Source of the DNA: Phoebastria nigripes | Taxonomy: Eukaryota > Chordata > Aves > Procellariiformes > Diomedeidae | NCBI GenBank assembly: GCA_035582835.1 | Contig: JAYKAV010002932.1 | Coordinates: forward strand, 3,376,702-3,440,701 | DNA: 64,000 nt | Reading direction: 5' to 3' | Shown: positions 47,001 through 58,900 of the stretch, piece after piece | Layout of the letters: each line of letters begins with the position of its first letter | How positions within the stretch are numbered: the first letter of the stretch is position 1 | Program-made: the position numbers and the translations under genes | Notes under the pieces: generated by a model | Database searches by the model: none | What the model was told of the DNA's origin: nothing | The model's input: the letters and a program-made list of their open reading frames with translations, nothing else

Positions 47001-50000
47001 ATCAGATTGTGTGACTCAACTCTCACTGGTCAAATGGATTCTCATAAAATGCCCTTATTCTTCAGTAAGGGTAAAACATTTTCAGTACAAATGCATCTTT
47101 CTGATCTTAAGAGTGGGATTCCCCAAACTGCAGGCAGGAAACTGGTTAGGAATAATTTGGCTGCTTCATCAGAGTTATCTAGTAGCATTCCATTTCGCTT
47201 GATGCAGGTTGATGGCATCTAGGAAAGGAATGCCATCCTGGCTCATTTGGTACTTCTGGTGTGTCAGGGATAATCTAGATGGAGAATGAATGTTGTCTTA
47301 CTTTCATCCTTCAGCAATGATAGATACAAGTCTTGGTTCATAAACAATAAGGAGTGTCCTCAGTCTTTGCCCTTTTATTTTACCTTTTCTTGAAACATTT
47401 GGTTAGCAGTATGTCCTCCATTCTTCTGTTGGAATATCTATGGGTTCTGACTATTTCCTTCCTCTCTCTTTTTTTTTCCCCTGTTCCTTAATTTGTTCTC
47501 TCCTTTTGAAAGTGGTACTGCAGGCTTTCAGGATCTCATGATAGCTAAAATATTTACTGTACAGTTGTTTAAGTTTTCCAGCATGACTGAAAAGGAGACG
47601 TGTATTTTAATAATCTAGTTTTTCTTGTGCAGCCAGCTGATTTTTCTGAACTCGGGTCTGTGAAAAAGACGGTGTCATTTCTGTGTCTCAGAAACTGAAG
47701 CAGGAAAATCAAGGACCTCCCAGAAATTAAGAACCGAAAACACACTCCTTTGGCACATGTGCAGGAGGAGAACAGAAATTCTTTGCTGTATCCCTGACTG
47801 TGCATACAGCTAAAATGATTGCCGANTCTTCTTCTCTAGTCCACAGCCTGGAAAGGTGCAAGTGTCTCATTTTAGAAAGAAGGCATGCTACTGCTATAGC
47901 ATCTCCAAAAGGAGGGTAGAAGCAGAAGGGCCTATGCTCACTTACAAAGTTGAATACGACTTGCAGTGTGCAGTAGGAACAGTCTAACTGGGACTCGTGT
48001 TCAGCAGCTTGCAATTGTGCTTTCATCCAAGACTGTGCTGGAGGCAGTTCAGTTGAAATACCTCCTGAAAATATAGATATCTCCCAAACTACTTGTTTAA
48101 AATCTGCCTCCAGTAAAATTTACTCCCTGCAGCTCCTATCTTCTCTTCTATCTGGAGCTGCGTTACATCCTCCTTGCCTCCAAGTATCTCACTGGGCATC
48201 ATCGTTGATGCATCATCAAGAACAGCAGAACACTGTCCTGTGTATAAGCTCTGGGGAGCCTGAAACCTCACAAAGACACTGTTTACAGCCTGCTCGTGTA
48301 TTTAGGGCTTCTTTTGTGATGCTAGGAGCTAAAATTCTCCTTAATTTTAATGAACGATGCGATTCTGTAGGATGAAGTTGATACCCATATGTCAGTATGT
48401 TCTCTTATCTAAACTTGGTTTGTTGATAAAGATGGGGGGGGNATCAAATAGCAAAATGATCACTAATAATGTACCCTTGCCTCACCTTGCCCTAGGATCT
48501 TGTAGCCTAGAAAGCTGAACAGTGTGTTGAAACCAGACAGGTTTTTGTACTGAATAACTGCACTGAAACCCTTGCCAAGAACTAACTCTAACCGTGGAGA
48601 GGAAGGGGTAGAATTTTACATGCAGCATGTGAAAATGGGCTTTTTGTAACAGTTAATTCTGAAAGGTTTCAGCCTTAATGTAAGACTGCCATAGAGTGGT
48701 GAGTTTGTTTATTCTTCACATTAAATTCTACTGTAAGTTATGCAAGGGTGGTCAAAAATTTTCCAACTGCAAGTTTTTCCATCACAAAATAGCAATTCAT
48801 TGAATTACAATATGTGTTGGGACAGGGTTGAATGGTTAAGACACGGCTTTCTGTACTCTTTTCTCAGAGGAAGTAGCCCTTGAGATCCTGATGTCAGGCT
48901 GCTGTTACAGCAGGCTCTGAGCTCTGCAAGCATTTCCAATCTTCATTCTCCCACTCCCTCTTCCCCCTCCACTGAAATTGTGCTCCCTGCTCACAATATT
49001 GCTGAGCTGTCTGTAATGATAAATGATGTGCCTTTCTTTAAATTTCCTTTCTGCTCAGTACTAGATATTGGCCGGCTTGGATGTGTGTTCTGGGTGGATA
49101 AATTACTTTGGCAAGTCATAGAGTATTTATGCACGTGGCAGCAGATGTACCCTGTGTGGTAGAATTTTTCTTTGTTGTTCTAATTATGTAACTTGATTTT
49201 ACCTGAGGCAATGATATTTTCATGAACAAAGATTCCATTGCTGGTTTGTTGGGGTTTGTTTGTTTGGGNTTTTTTTGGTGTTCGTTTGTTTTTGTATTTA
49301 TGAACCTCTGTGCTGAAAGAAATTTTGGTCTCAAACCTTGTTATAGGCCAGAGTAGAACTGGGNCATTACTCAGCTGCACATCACGCTTTACTAAGCATT
49401 GATCTTTTCACACACATGACTTGTGTTGTCAAGTGGATCTTCAGAGGTTCAGAGAACAGAGGCTGGGTTTTGTTTCTTAATGAGGATTACTGTTGTTTGG
49501 TAAAGGTAACTGTACACAACATTTGGGCGGAATTTAAAATGTGTGGAACCAGGCCACGCTTGAGATGAAACTGGTTTTGTTCTTGATTTAAAAAATAGTC
49601 TACCTTTGATAGTCAGAGAGGAACTTTTCCTATTTCATACTACCTTTGTGCTTTTCTTTGTTTCAAAGGAGCTGTGAAAATAAAGCTATCACATGGAAAA
49701 CCAAAATAATTTCAGGCTTTTGTGCCCCTTTCCCCTGTAAATTTAAATGATTCCTGGCAAAAAGTGCTGGGCTTATAGGAGCAAATNAAGAGGGAAAACC
49801 CCTAAAGGTTGGCTGTGTATTCATAAATACATCTATTCAGCCTGCGTCACCAGTACGTTCTGAAAAGCATTTCCACGGACAGATTTTGCTACATGGACTT
49901 ACATTTTCAGGCATGAGTTTTGCCAAACTTCAAGGTAGTATGCGAGCTTGCCAGTGCTCAAAAAAATGCACAGTGGTGCTGTGGTTTGTCTGAGCAACAG

Positions 50001-50284
50001 TAAGAAAGAAATGTAGAAACCATTTTAGTTCCTTTTCTCAGTGTCTATATTTTACGAATCTCCTACAGTTCTAAGTCCTTCCCTACAAGGTAACACAGCC
50101 TCTGCTCCACAGACGGCGTGGGAGGAAGGCTCCTCTTCTGCTCACAGAGATAGGGAGAAGGGCCAGCTGCCATCAGGCCACTGGCGATACCCCCGAGTTA
50201 CGAGATAGGATTCCTTCTCCTCAAGAAAATGCATCCAGATGGGACGAGGGGATTTTATGGGGTAAAAACGGTCATCAGCAGCAG
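47001..50284. other. AT-rich non-coding DNA left of the CpG island
   Basis: Contains a G/T-rich patch near 49238-49300. If the CpG island drives leftward transcription, its first intron would lie here, but no clear donor could be picked. Confidence 0.45.
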
Positions 50285-50730
50285 TTGCCGTCTTCTGGGA
50301 GGCCTGCGAGGCCCCCAGGGGTGCCTGAGGAGCTTCCAGGCCCCGCCACCCTCGGGCCGTGCGTGCGGAGGCCCAGCCCGGCAGGTCCCCGCGGCCCCTT
50401 CAGACGGCGGGAAGCCGACGCCAGCGGCAGCAGCCGTTGCCGTTGCCCTGAGGCGCGCGCGGGGGCTCCCGCGCCCCCGGCCCGCTCGGGCTGTGTGCGT
50501 GCCAGGCACCGGGCGGCAGGTCTCGCGGGAGCGGGGCGGTGCCGGCCGTCCCGCGGGCGGTTTGAAAGGCGGGATGCCGAGGCGAGCAGCGGCTGCTGCG
50601 GCCGCCGCCGCGTGCTGGGGGGCGCGCGCGAGCCTTGCGAGGTAGCCGGGGGTGTCTGAGGGGCGGCCTGCGTCCGGGCACCTTCGGGCTGTGCGAGTGT
50701 GGAGGCAGCCTTCGTGAGGAGCCGCGTGGA
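50285..50730. promoter_or_regulatory. CpG island (probable promoter)
   Basis: Counting by eye from 50281 to 50760 gives about 63 CpG dinucleotides in 480 bases at roughly 75% G+C, so observed/expected CpG is near 0.9. Nothing else in this AT-rich window comes close. Features of this kind in vertebrates are usually germline-unmethylated promoters. There is a GCC/GGC-rich core (50590-50612) and a GCGCGCGCG tract. I see no convincing TATA box, and no GTAAGT or GTGAGT donor that fixes direction. Open frames here (plus 50229-50645, minus 50255-50827) reflect high GC and have no recognisable domain. An alternative is a GC-rich repeat joined to the CR1 fragment on its right. Confidence 0.75.
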
Positions 50731-50928
50731 GCAGACCGGGAGCAACGGGTACAAGTTGCACCCGGAGGGGTTTCGTCTTGATATAAGAAAGAAATTGTTC
50801 ATAGCGCGAGCAGTCATTCGCTGGCACAACCTCCCCGGGGACGTGGTAGAGCCCCTGCCACTGGAGGTTTTCATGAAGTGCTGGGTAATCTCATCTATGC
50901 CGCCTTTCCCGCGAACGGTCGGGTTGAA
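50725..50928 (+). mobile_element. CR1 LINE 3' fragment joined to a CpG island
   Basis: The blocks 'gggtacaagttgcacccgg', 'ttgatataagaaagaaattg', 'cattcgctggcacaacctcc', 'acgtggtagagcccctgcc' and 'ctggaggttttcatg' match, in order, a CR1 subfamily tail on the plus strand. The end is lost after 'cgaacggtcggg', before the usual terminal repeat. Unusually for an old repeat, many CpGs are kept. Its left edge runs directly into the CpG island at 50285-50730. The long minus-strand open frame through here (50275-50943) is only an antisense reading of GC-rich DNA. Confidence 0.8.
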
Positions 50929-50960
50929 CTGAACTGTTGACACTTTCTGTTAACTTTATT

Positions 50961-51016
50961 TGTGCTTTGTTTATAGTGTGTTTTCATTTGTGGTTTGTTT
51001 ATAGCATGTTTTCATG
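50961..51016 (+). repeat. 28-bp tandem duplication with forkhead-like sites
   Basis: Two adjacent 28-base units (50961-50988, 50989-51016) match at 24 of 28 positions. Each contains TTTGTTTATAG, which includes the forkhead core TGTTTAT. The pair sits 33 bases after the CR1 fragment that trails the CpG island. Confidence 0.85.
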
Positions 51017-53509
51017 CAGCTAACTCCAAGAATCTTTTTGGGTAAAGCTTCTGCTCTTTTAGTTAGGACTCTGTAGTACTTGATATTTGAGCTAGTCACC
51101 TTAATGTATAATTGAAATAACTTTTAAAGAATCATAAACAGATGTTTTATTACAACTTGTGGTTGCTTAGGACTTCCAAAAACCATTACATTTTCTTTTA
51201 AATTCTGAAAGAATAGAGGAAGCATGTCTGACACTGAGCTTGTGAAAATGGAGAAGGGAATAAAGACTAGGGCTATTTCTTTGGTCCGTTGTCTATCTTT
51301 TGGACTCTCTTGCTGGGCTAAAATAGCTACATTGTGGCTAAAGGTTGCTGGAAGAAAATTACCTTTCTCTAGGGGAGTTCTAGAGATGGATCTGAGCTCA
51401 AGGCATGAAGTCAAGTCCATGGGTCAGGGTCCGATCAGTGGGGTACGCGGCCAGGCACGGGCATGGCTTTAGTGTAGCTCAGGCAGAGATCGAGGGCTGA
51501 TGGCCTGAGTTAAATGCAGCTCCAAAGCAAACGGGGCCAGGCCCCTGCTTCTCACAGCTCTTTTCACAGCAGTCTGAGGCACCCTATCCATGCTGGCCTT
51601 GAGCGCAGGCAGCTGAAGTCCCAGGGGAAGAGTTGCACTCAGGGCTCTGACACAAGCTCACCAGGAAAAGATGATGCCCTCTGTGTCCATCTTCTAGTAT
51701 TGGATGACTTCTTAAGGACTTTGTACCCTTGCTATCCAAGCCCTTGAAGAAATGCTCTGCAAAACAGAAGGCTGGTTGAGCATCTCCCTACATGTACCCA
51801 AAAAAGCAAAAATTCAGTCCATGCATTGCAAGTGATAGTAGTCTTCTGACTGTTTTTATTTTTCATTTCCCCAGTAAATATGCTATTCAAATAGAAGGTA
51901 TTATGCAAACATATTTCTGTTTGAGTAATATTTCTGTTATACCAGGATAGCATGTGGCTGTAGCTCCCCCTCTCCTGAAATCCACAACAATTGAGGCAAC
52001 ACAGTTTTTGATTCAAACAGTAAATCCCAACTACTATAAATCCTTCCCTGCAGCTTCCTCTCTCCCCTGAATATCAGTACTGTAAATAAGTGGCTGCTCT
52101 AAAAAAGAATAGGGTGTGCGTAATATTAAAAACAGTAACTTTTTGAGCAAAGATATTTAAAAAGATTCTGAGTACCACATAATAAAGGTACTATCAGCAA
52201 ATACCAGACTAACATCTCAGCTAGCTTTAGTGGGCTGTGAGTTATTGCTGTGGTCAATAGATCTCTTTTCTGTAGCATTCTGCTTATGTAGGTGATAAAT
52301 CTTACAGTCTTATGGGAATAGGGTCAGGCTTCTGCTACTCTGCCCCATTATTTCTCTCCTACATCATTTAGAAAACTGCTGGACTGGACCATTTTTGGTG
52401 CAGTGACTTTTTGTTCAGCTACATAGTAAATTTTATTGTGCATATTAAATTTTAGCTCAGACCACATTTTAAAGTCCATCTTGATAGAATGTGAAATTGA
52501 AATAAAATCTTAAGCAAAAGAGCAAATACACATGAGAAGTAGAAAACAAATGCTATTTTTAATGAAATTTTTAGATTCAAAATACAAAAAGATAAAAAGT
52601 TTTGGTTTTGATCGTAAGGGGGTTTTTTGAATACTTTTCAGATCTGAAGAATGAATAATCTAGTAGTACTGGCACTCATTCAGAGAACTTTTCAGTAATT
52701 CTGTAAGCTCTGGGAATATTTTAAGCAACAGGTGGTTTGAAATTCTTGCTGTTAAAAGAGAAGCAACGTAAGGTGATGTTAGGTAATGACGGACAAAGCA
52801 TTTGAGTCTTTCATGATTTTGGTGCCACCTCAGTACAGCCACTTGCCAGGAATCACAGCTTCCACTCTACTCATATGTATGCTAGCTCTGTTCCCGCATT
52901 TTCCTGGAGACGGAGAGATGTGCTACCGCCCTGTGGGAGCAGGCAGTGGGAAGAGGAGGGGGAGGAGGAGCATGGCTTGCCTTTAGCCCATGCTGTGGGT
53001 AAGCAGAAAAGACAGTTCAGTTTTGTTGTCCACGTTCAGGCAAAGGGACAGGACAGAGACACAGTGGAGTCAAAATGTGAAGGGCAGTAAATAGCAGAGC
53101 ACAGGATGGTATCACAGACATCTCCAGGTAGCATTAGCACCTGGTGGTTTTAGCATCTTGTTCTGTATCAATAATTATGAGTTACTTACCTGATACCACA
53201 ATAAAACATCACAGTCCAAAGTGTATAAGGTCAGCATATCACTGCAGAATCACAAGGTAGACATGGCTGGGCAAATGTCTATTATTTATTTATTCGTTAG
53301 GCCATATATGCTGCAGCAGAATGNGAAACTACATTTATGAGAGTTTGTTTGAGAAAGCAAGGGCTTCTTATATTTCTAACTTTTAAGTCTGAAGAGTACG
53401 TAAGGACAATGTTCAAATACATAACAAGTGGCTGGAAAGAAGAAAGGAATAGTCTGTATTCTACTTGAATGGCAAAGAAGTAAATTTTTGCAAGAAAGTA
53501 TCAGCCCAG
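51017..53509. other. Non-coding DNA right of the CpG island
   Basis: AT-rich, with a GC-richer patch at 51400-51680. A plus frame starts at 51224 (82 codons) but has no Kozak-quality context or domain that makes it a gene. Confidence 0.45.
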
Positions 53510-53690
53510 CTGTTAGGGAAAACCCCCTAATGTCAAGGATAAAGAAGCAATGGAATAGCTTACCAGTCAGGGATTCTCCATCAGTAGAGGTCCTTAAGGA
53601 AAAGGAAGTGTCAGGGAAAAGCGGTATGTTTGCAGGACCTCAGGATGTCCCATCAACCCTATTTTTCTTTGATTCTATAATGCAATGCCT
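53510..53690 (+). mobile_element. Decayed CR1 LINE 3' end
   Basis: The landmarks occur in CR1 order: 'ctgttagggaaaaccccct', 'aagcaatggaatagcttacc', 'tctccatcagtagaggtcct', and the terminal 'ctatttttctttgattctat'. Divergence from the remembered consensus is moderate. The upstream 100 bases may also belong to it but cannot be aligned by eye. Confidence 0.8.
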
Positions 53691-54210
53691 GCAATCTCCA
53701 TGATATACATAAATCTTTGTTTTCCAAGTACGGTTTGTTAAGCCTGAGAAATTGGTTCAAGCATCTTTGATTCTTTTTCTATTCCCTTTGTNGAACAACT
53801 ATTTTTCCCTTTCCGACTAGATTTCTTCCTTATCTTCCTCACAGATTTTGCTTCACTAGGCCTTCCAGAAGAGTCCTCTGCTGTCCTCTTTAATTTTCCA
53901 CTCCACAGTGCTTTGGTAGTGACTGTGTAGCTTGAAGAGGACAAGTACTTCTATACCTGGAGTAAACCCTTCAGATTTCTGTAGGAAAGCTCTGTGGATG
54001 TAACAACAGGTCTTTGACCATATCTTTTTTCCTTAGTCCCCAGTGGCAGTCTAGCTTCTTGGTTAGAGACAGTTGAGAAGCAGCTGTTCAGCTGTGGGGG
54101 AACTTGCCAGCTACTCTTTCCATAAAGGCAAGGTAAATAGCTGCTATGCCACTGGATGAACCGTCTGTTAGTTTCAACGGAGAAAGGAAGATCATCAACT
54201 TGGATTTTAC

Positions 54211-54233
54211 TTTTTTTTTTTTTTTTTTTTTTT
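54211..54233. repeat. Homopolymer T23
   Basis: 23 consecutive Ts followed by TAGACAAG in reading order ('tttagacaag'); no associated element. Confidence 0.95.
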
Positions 54234-55912
54234 AGACAAGCTGGCTGAAATTATTTAGGTTGTTAGGTACTTAGCTCTTATCTGTAAAACCTTCCTTCAC
54301 CTGTTATGTCTAAAGCCCTGTGTGTGGTCTATATGGAACTTTATTATGTGCAAGGACTTTCTTTACATGATTGCTGCTTCTTAATGTTTTTTTCTACCAT
54401 TGGAATGGAAAGGTACCAAATGATTTCATAGCATCAGGCCAGAAAATGTGCAGCAGTCCCTTGTGTTTTGGACTTTGGCTGACCATGCTAAAAAAAAAAA
54501 AAATTCCCCAACTGTTGTAGTGCACAAACTGCATAATAGCTAGCTTCTGTGTGCTAATCTGAAATAAAACTCTTAGCCATGAAAATAGCTACACAACCAG
54601 GAAATAAAGGAGTACATTAAGCTACTCTAACCTAGTTTTCATTTATTTTTAAATTGAATAAGAAACATACAAAGAACAAGATTTTCCCAATACACAAAAA
54701 TGGTCCTGTACTTTAGGGTCTAATATAAGAAGAGACCAAACAACAACATGGCTTACTGTAGCATCATTAAAAGGTAGAGTAGTTCTGATAGTATTATAGG
54801 GCAATAGGAATGGGTCTGCATAATGAAATGGCCTCCACCAGCTTTGGAAATGTACCATAGCATAAATATTGCTTAAATCTATCAAATTGATGGTCCCTAT
54901 AAGCAGAAGCTATGCTTTGTTTATAAGAGCTATGCAGATAGGTTAAACTTGTTTTCTTATAGGAATCGTTAAGCATTTGCCATACACAGTTGTAACTACA
55001 GGTAGTAAGAAATGAAAATACCATGAGTTGTATTGCCACTACCCAAAGCTGCTTCATCCCACTGGCACTTCTAGCCACATGTCAAAACATGTTCAGCTTT
55101 ATAGTAGTAACATTTACTTTGTGTAGTCCTAACTGAATTCCAGTTTCAGAAACATCTAGTTTCTCCTGGGAGCTTTAAGATTAAGATGGCTGTAAGATTT
55201 ATTTCCCAAACAGTTGGATATTTTGCCTTGTGTCTTTGAATAAATCTTCTTTCCGATACATTTTCTCTGTATTTGGTTCCACATGTAAATCCAAACCCTT
55301 CTCATTTCCGCCCCCCTCTCCTTTACCTCATTTGTCTCCTGAAGTGTTCATCGTACATGTATGACTGGCTACCTCCTCATCCAGCACCTTCTGCTTTTCA
55401 AAAAGATCCCTGTTTGGAAGACAGAAGACAAATAACATCACTGTCATCTTGTCACAGTTGCTCATAGGAGGAAGNAGAAGCTATCGTGGAAGTAATACTT
55501 AGTCTGTGAAAAACGTGCTTAGCTTATTCACATGTGCAGTGAGGACCTGGGATGTACTGGAAAATGTTCAAGGCATGTGAAATCTTTGGATAGTTTAGCT
55601 GTCAAACTCTAACAAGTCACTACCAAGTTTCATAGGCATATAGCTTGTTCTGCCCATTAAATCAGCTCAATCTATGATGTTGCAGTCACTGTAGCACAGA
55701 GCCATGGAAATTAGAGTTGCCATTAAAATTGGAAAGAATCTAACTAGAAATAAATCGTAACTGTTAACAACAAGGCTTATTAACCNTTCAGACACTACTA
55801 TTACTTAATGTAGCTGGTAGTTTTTTCTGTCTTTATATCTTCTAGATGGCATGTTTTAATCAAATGCAAGTTATTCAACTCCAGTGCATGAGTAACTGGT
55901 AAGTATTTGGAC

Positions 55913-55977
55913 TGGCTTATGAGAAGTCAGACTAGATGGTCTCATGATCCCTTTTGGTCTTAACAACTATGAATCTT
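55913..55977 (+). mobile_element. Old CR1-type LINE terminal fragment
   Basis: A short stretch, 'cagactagatggtctcatga' followed by 'cccttttggtcttaac' and 'tatgaatct', matches the final about 60 bases of an old CR1 subfamily. No further upstream homology is visible. Confidence 0.7.
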
Positions 55978-58900
55978 GTCCCAGAGTCTATTATAATTTT
56001 CCCAGAAGGCTGTGAGCTATGAAGGGACAAGGAGTCAGGAAAACTAGAGATGGATTATCTTATAATTCTGAGGTCTGCTCCTCTGAAATCACCTGGTAAC
56101 TTGCTAAAAANCCAAAGAAACCCTTTTGGCTCTAACTTCCATGCGGTATAATCACTACTTAAACATGGACTTAGATTTAGCCCCTCACTGTAGCTGGGCA
56201 TGAAGCATATATCTTGATCGTGGCTTCTTTCTGACCTAAAAGTCTGTACATATGCCATATGCAGTTGCAAAACTGTCAGAAGTGACAAAACCTGGAGATT
56301 GCCTTGTATAGGGTACTGGAAAGATTTAAGCATATCACTAGCCCCACTCTTAATGGATCTGGTGTGTAATTGGAATAAGATTTCTCTTTTAACTGCCTCT
56401 TACCTTGATTGGCAGATAATGTCATCATTTTGACTGGTAATCCCCAGTCAATCATGCGTCGTATTGTAATGCAGATTTCCCTTGATTCCCTGAAGGATAT
56501 ACTAGACTCTGAGAGTCCCTTGCCAGAGGCTTTACATATTACTGTACTTCTCAGTGATGGGTAATTCATCTTTTTTTTGGCTTTTCTTTGCTTTGAGAAG
56601 TGGTTCTCTAGGTTTTGTCGTTCTTCCCTAAAAAAAAAAAGAGCTCCTTAAAGTTTTTCAAAAACATTGACAATTGATTCTCAAATTAAAAGACCTTGCA
56701 GTTTATTGTATGCAGCAATGTACCAACTGTTGAAAAAGAAACGGTTCAAAATAATTAGCGTTTCAAGTAGAAGAATATGTAAAATTCTCTGAGATTTTCT
56801 GCCTGAGAATGTCATCATACGATATAAAGAATTTCAGAGGCTTTGCACTAGGAAGTTTGAATCCTGAATGACATAGCTGACGTACTGACTTCTTCGTTTT
56901 TCCTCTGCTCAAAAATCACAAGGCGAAGTCACACACAAACATAAAGCGTCTTTTGTTTCATGGAACTGCACAGTCCTGTAAGTATGAAAACTACAACAAA
57001 TACAAAAAGCAAGAAATAAAAACACTTGGTTATATTAACTAGATCAGTTTTGCCTATTTCAGATGTTTCATTAGTCCAGACTGACCTCCTGGCATTATCT
57101 AAGAGTGGGAATGCTGTCAAATAGTATCAGCCAGTTGTTGGACAATACACGGAAGCAGATTGCCTATAAGTGTAGGTGGCAATGGAATAGTAACTCCTTG
57201 ATCACATGTTGGATTATAATGGACATATTGAGAACAATGGGCTGGTTTATTTTCCTAAAGTCTCATAGCTTTTCTAATAGTACAATATAAATCATGGAAC
57301 AATTACTTTTCCTAGTGTCTTCCTTCTAAAAAAAAAAATTCACTGAATTGGTTTATGTAAATATCCTAATGAACAAACCAGGCACGTTTAAAGCACATCT
57401 GAGACNACAAATTTTCAGTATCATGAAATCCTATCAAGAAAGCAATTTAACTGAAAATAAAACTAATAACGCTGGCCCTTGGCCTACTTATAACCCCAAG
57501 ACTTCAATTTAGTTATATGTTAAAACTAGTTCCTGAAGGATTCTTATCTTCATTTTGACATCTAGTGGCATGAAGAATTGGAGTGGAAAGGTATAAAAAA
57601 GGTGGGTTTTTCCTTTTCCAGAGGACCATTCCATCCTCGTTCTTTAAGTAGCAATGCAACTTTGGATATTGGTTTTATATAGTCACATTTAACTGCCTGC
57701 TCTGCCTTTGGAAAGCAAAGAATACCTGTAATATAAATTAGAGCACTCTTGTTTGTCTTGAGGCTACATTAATTTCTCCAGAGAACGCCTGCATCTAAAT
57801 GATGGTCAGATATTGTCCGGACACTTAGGTTTTTTTTGTTTCCTACCACTACCTTAGACTATGAAAATACTTTAAACTGAGTAAATAATTTAGATCTAGA
57901 AATTGATGAAATTTATTCGCTGATTTAAGTCAAATTATATCAAGTCTTTAGTACAGAACTTTACATTTTTTTAGTAATCTTTTATAGTCCTTGGTCNCAG
58001 GTGCTAGCTCTCTCTTCCTTTGAAAGTATTGCGAAGAGATCACTTGTCTTGCTCCTCCTCAGTTACCTGTAATTCCTCAGGAAGTGTACAAGCTGCCTCA
58101 CAAAGTAGTGTTAGAAAAATAATCAAAATGGATATTATTGGTTTTATTCACTGAACAGAACAGGTGCAAACATGGAACATGAATCTGAGACCATGTGAAT
58201 TAGCTAGTCTTACACTGAGAGAATCAGAAAATGCACCGTGGGCCAACTGACACCTTGTTTTTCATGGTAGTAAGTACTCAACTCACTGGCTTCTTTGTTA
58301 GGGGAGGCTTCGATAAGCTTTTTCAGCTCAAGAACACTGAGGACAGAAGTTTCTTGATATTGTGCTTCAGTTTGCTAACTAATAGGTCGTATTTGATTAA
58401 AAATGTGCAGTTAAAATGTCCCTTCTGCAAGTCTGTACAGAAATAATGAGGCATTTATGTGTGCATTAATTATAGATTGAAACTATATCTCAGATTGGAA
58501 AGTGTCTTTCTTCTTGTAATGTAGCCTGTGGGCTACTGAGCTCATCTCAGAGTTAAAGTAAAGCAGAAAAACACTTTACTTTTGTATATGGACACTGTAT
58601 TCAGTCAGTAATTAGTGGCATTTTTCTGTTTGTGGTAAGTGTATGGTGATATAACAGATAGCATATAGGTGCGGAGATTACCAGCTCATTGGTAAAGCAA
58701 AAAGACCACAGATGAAACACTGGAACAAATAGCTTAGCATATGTAAATATGCAAGTTGGCTTCATTGTTCTTTTAGCCTGCTACTTTCCTTACAGATATA
58801 GTGCAGCTGCAGTAGTGTGGTAGTATAATAAGATGATTAAAGTTGTATAATCTAACCATTAGAAAAAATTTCTTAAAGTATTTTCGTATTCCTGATCCTT

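Noticed and set aside
46796..47014. 72-codon Phe/Gly-rich plus-strand frame
   Set aside because: It is simply the translation of a G/T-only tract.
50275..50943. 222-codon minus-strand open frame
   Set aside because: GC-rich DNA has few stops. The right third is the antisense of a CR1 tail and the rest is low-complexity alanine/arginine/proline.
58850..58885. CR1-like words ('ccattagaaaaaatttctta')
   Set aside because: A single short A/T-rich match without the next CR1 blocks.
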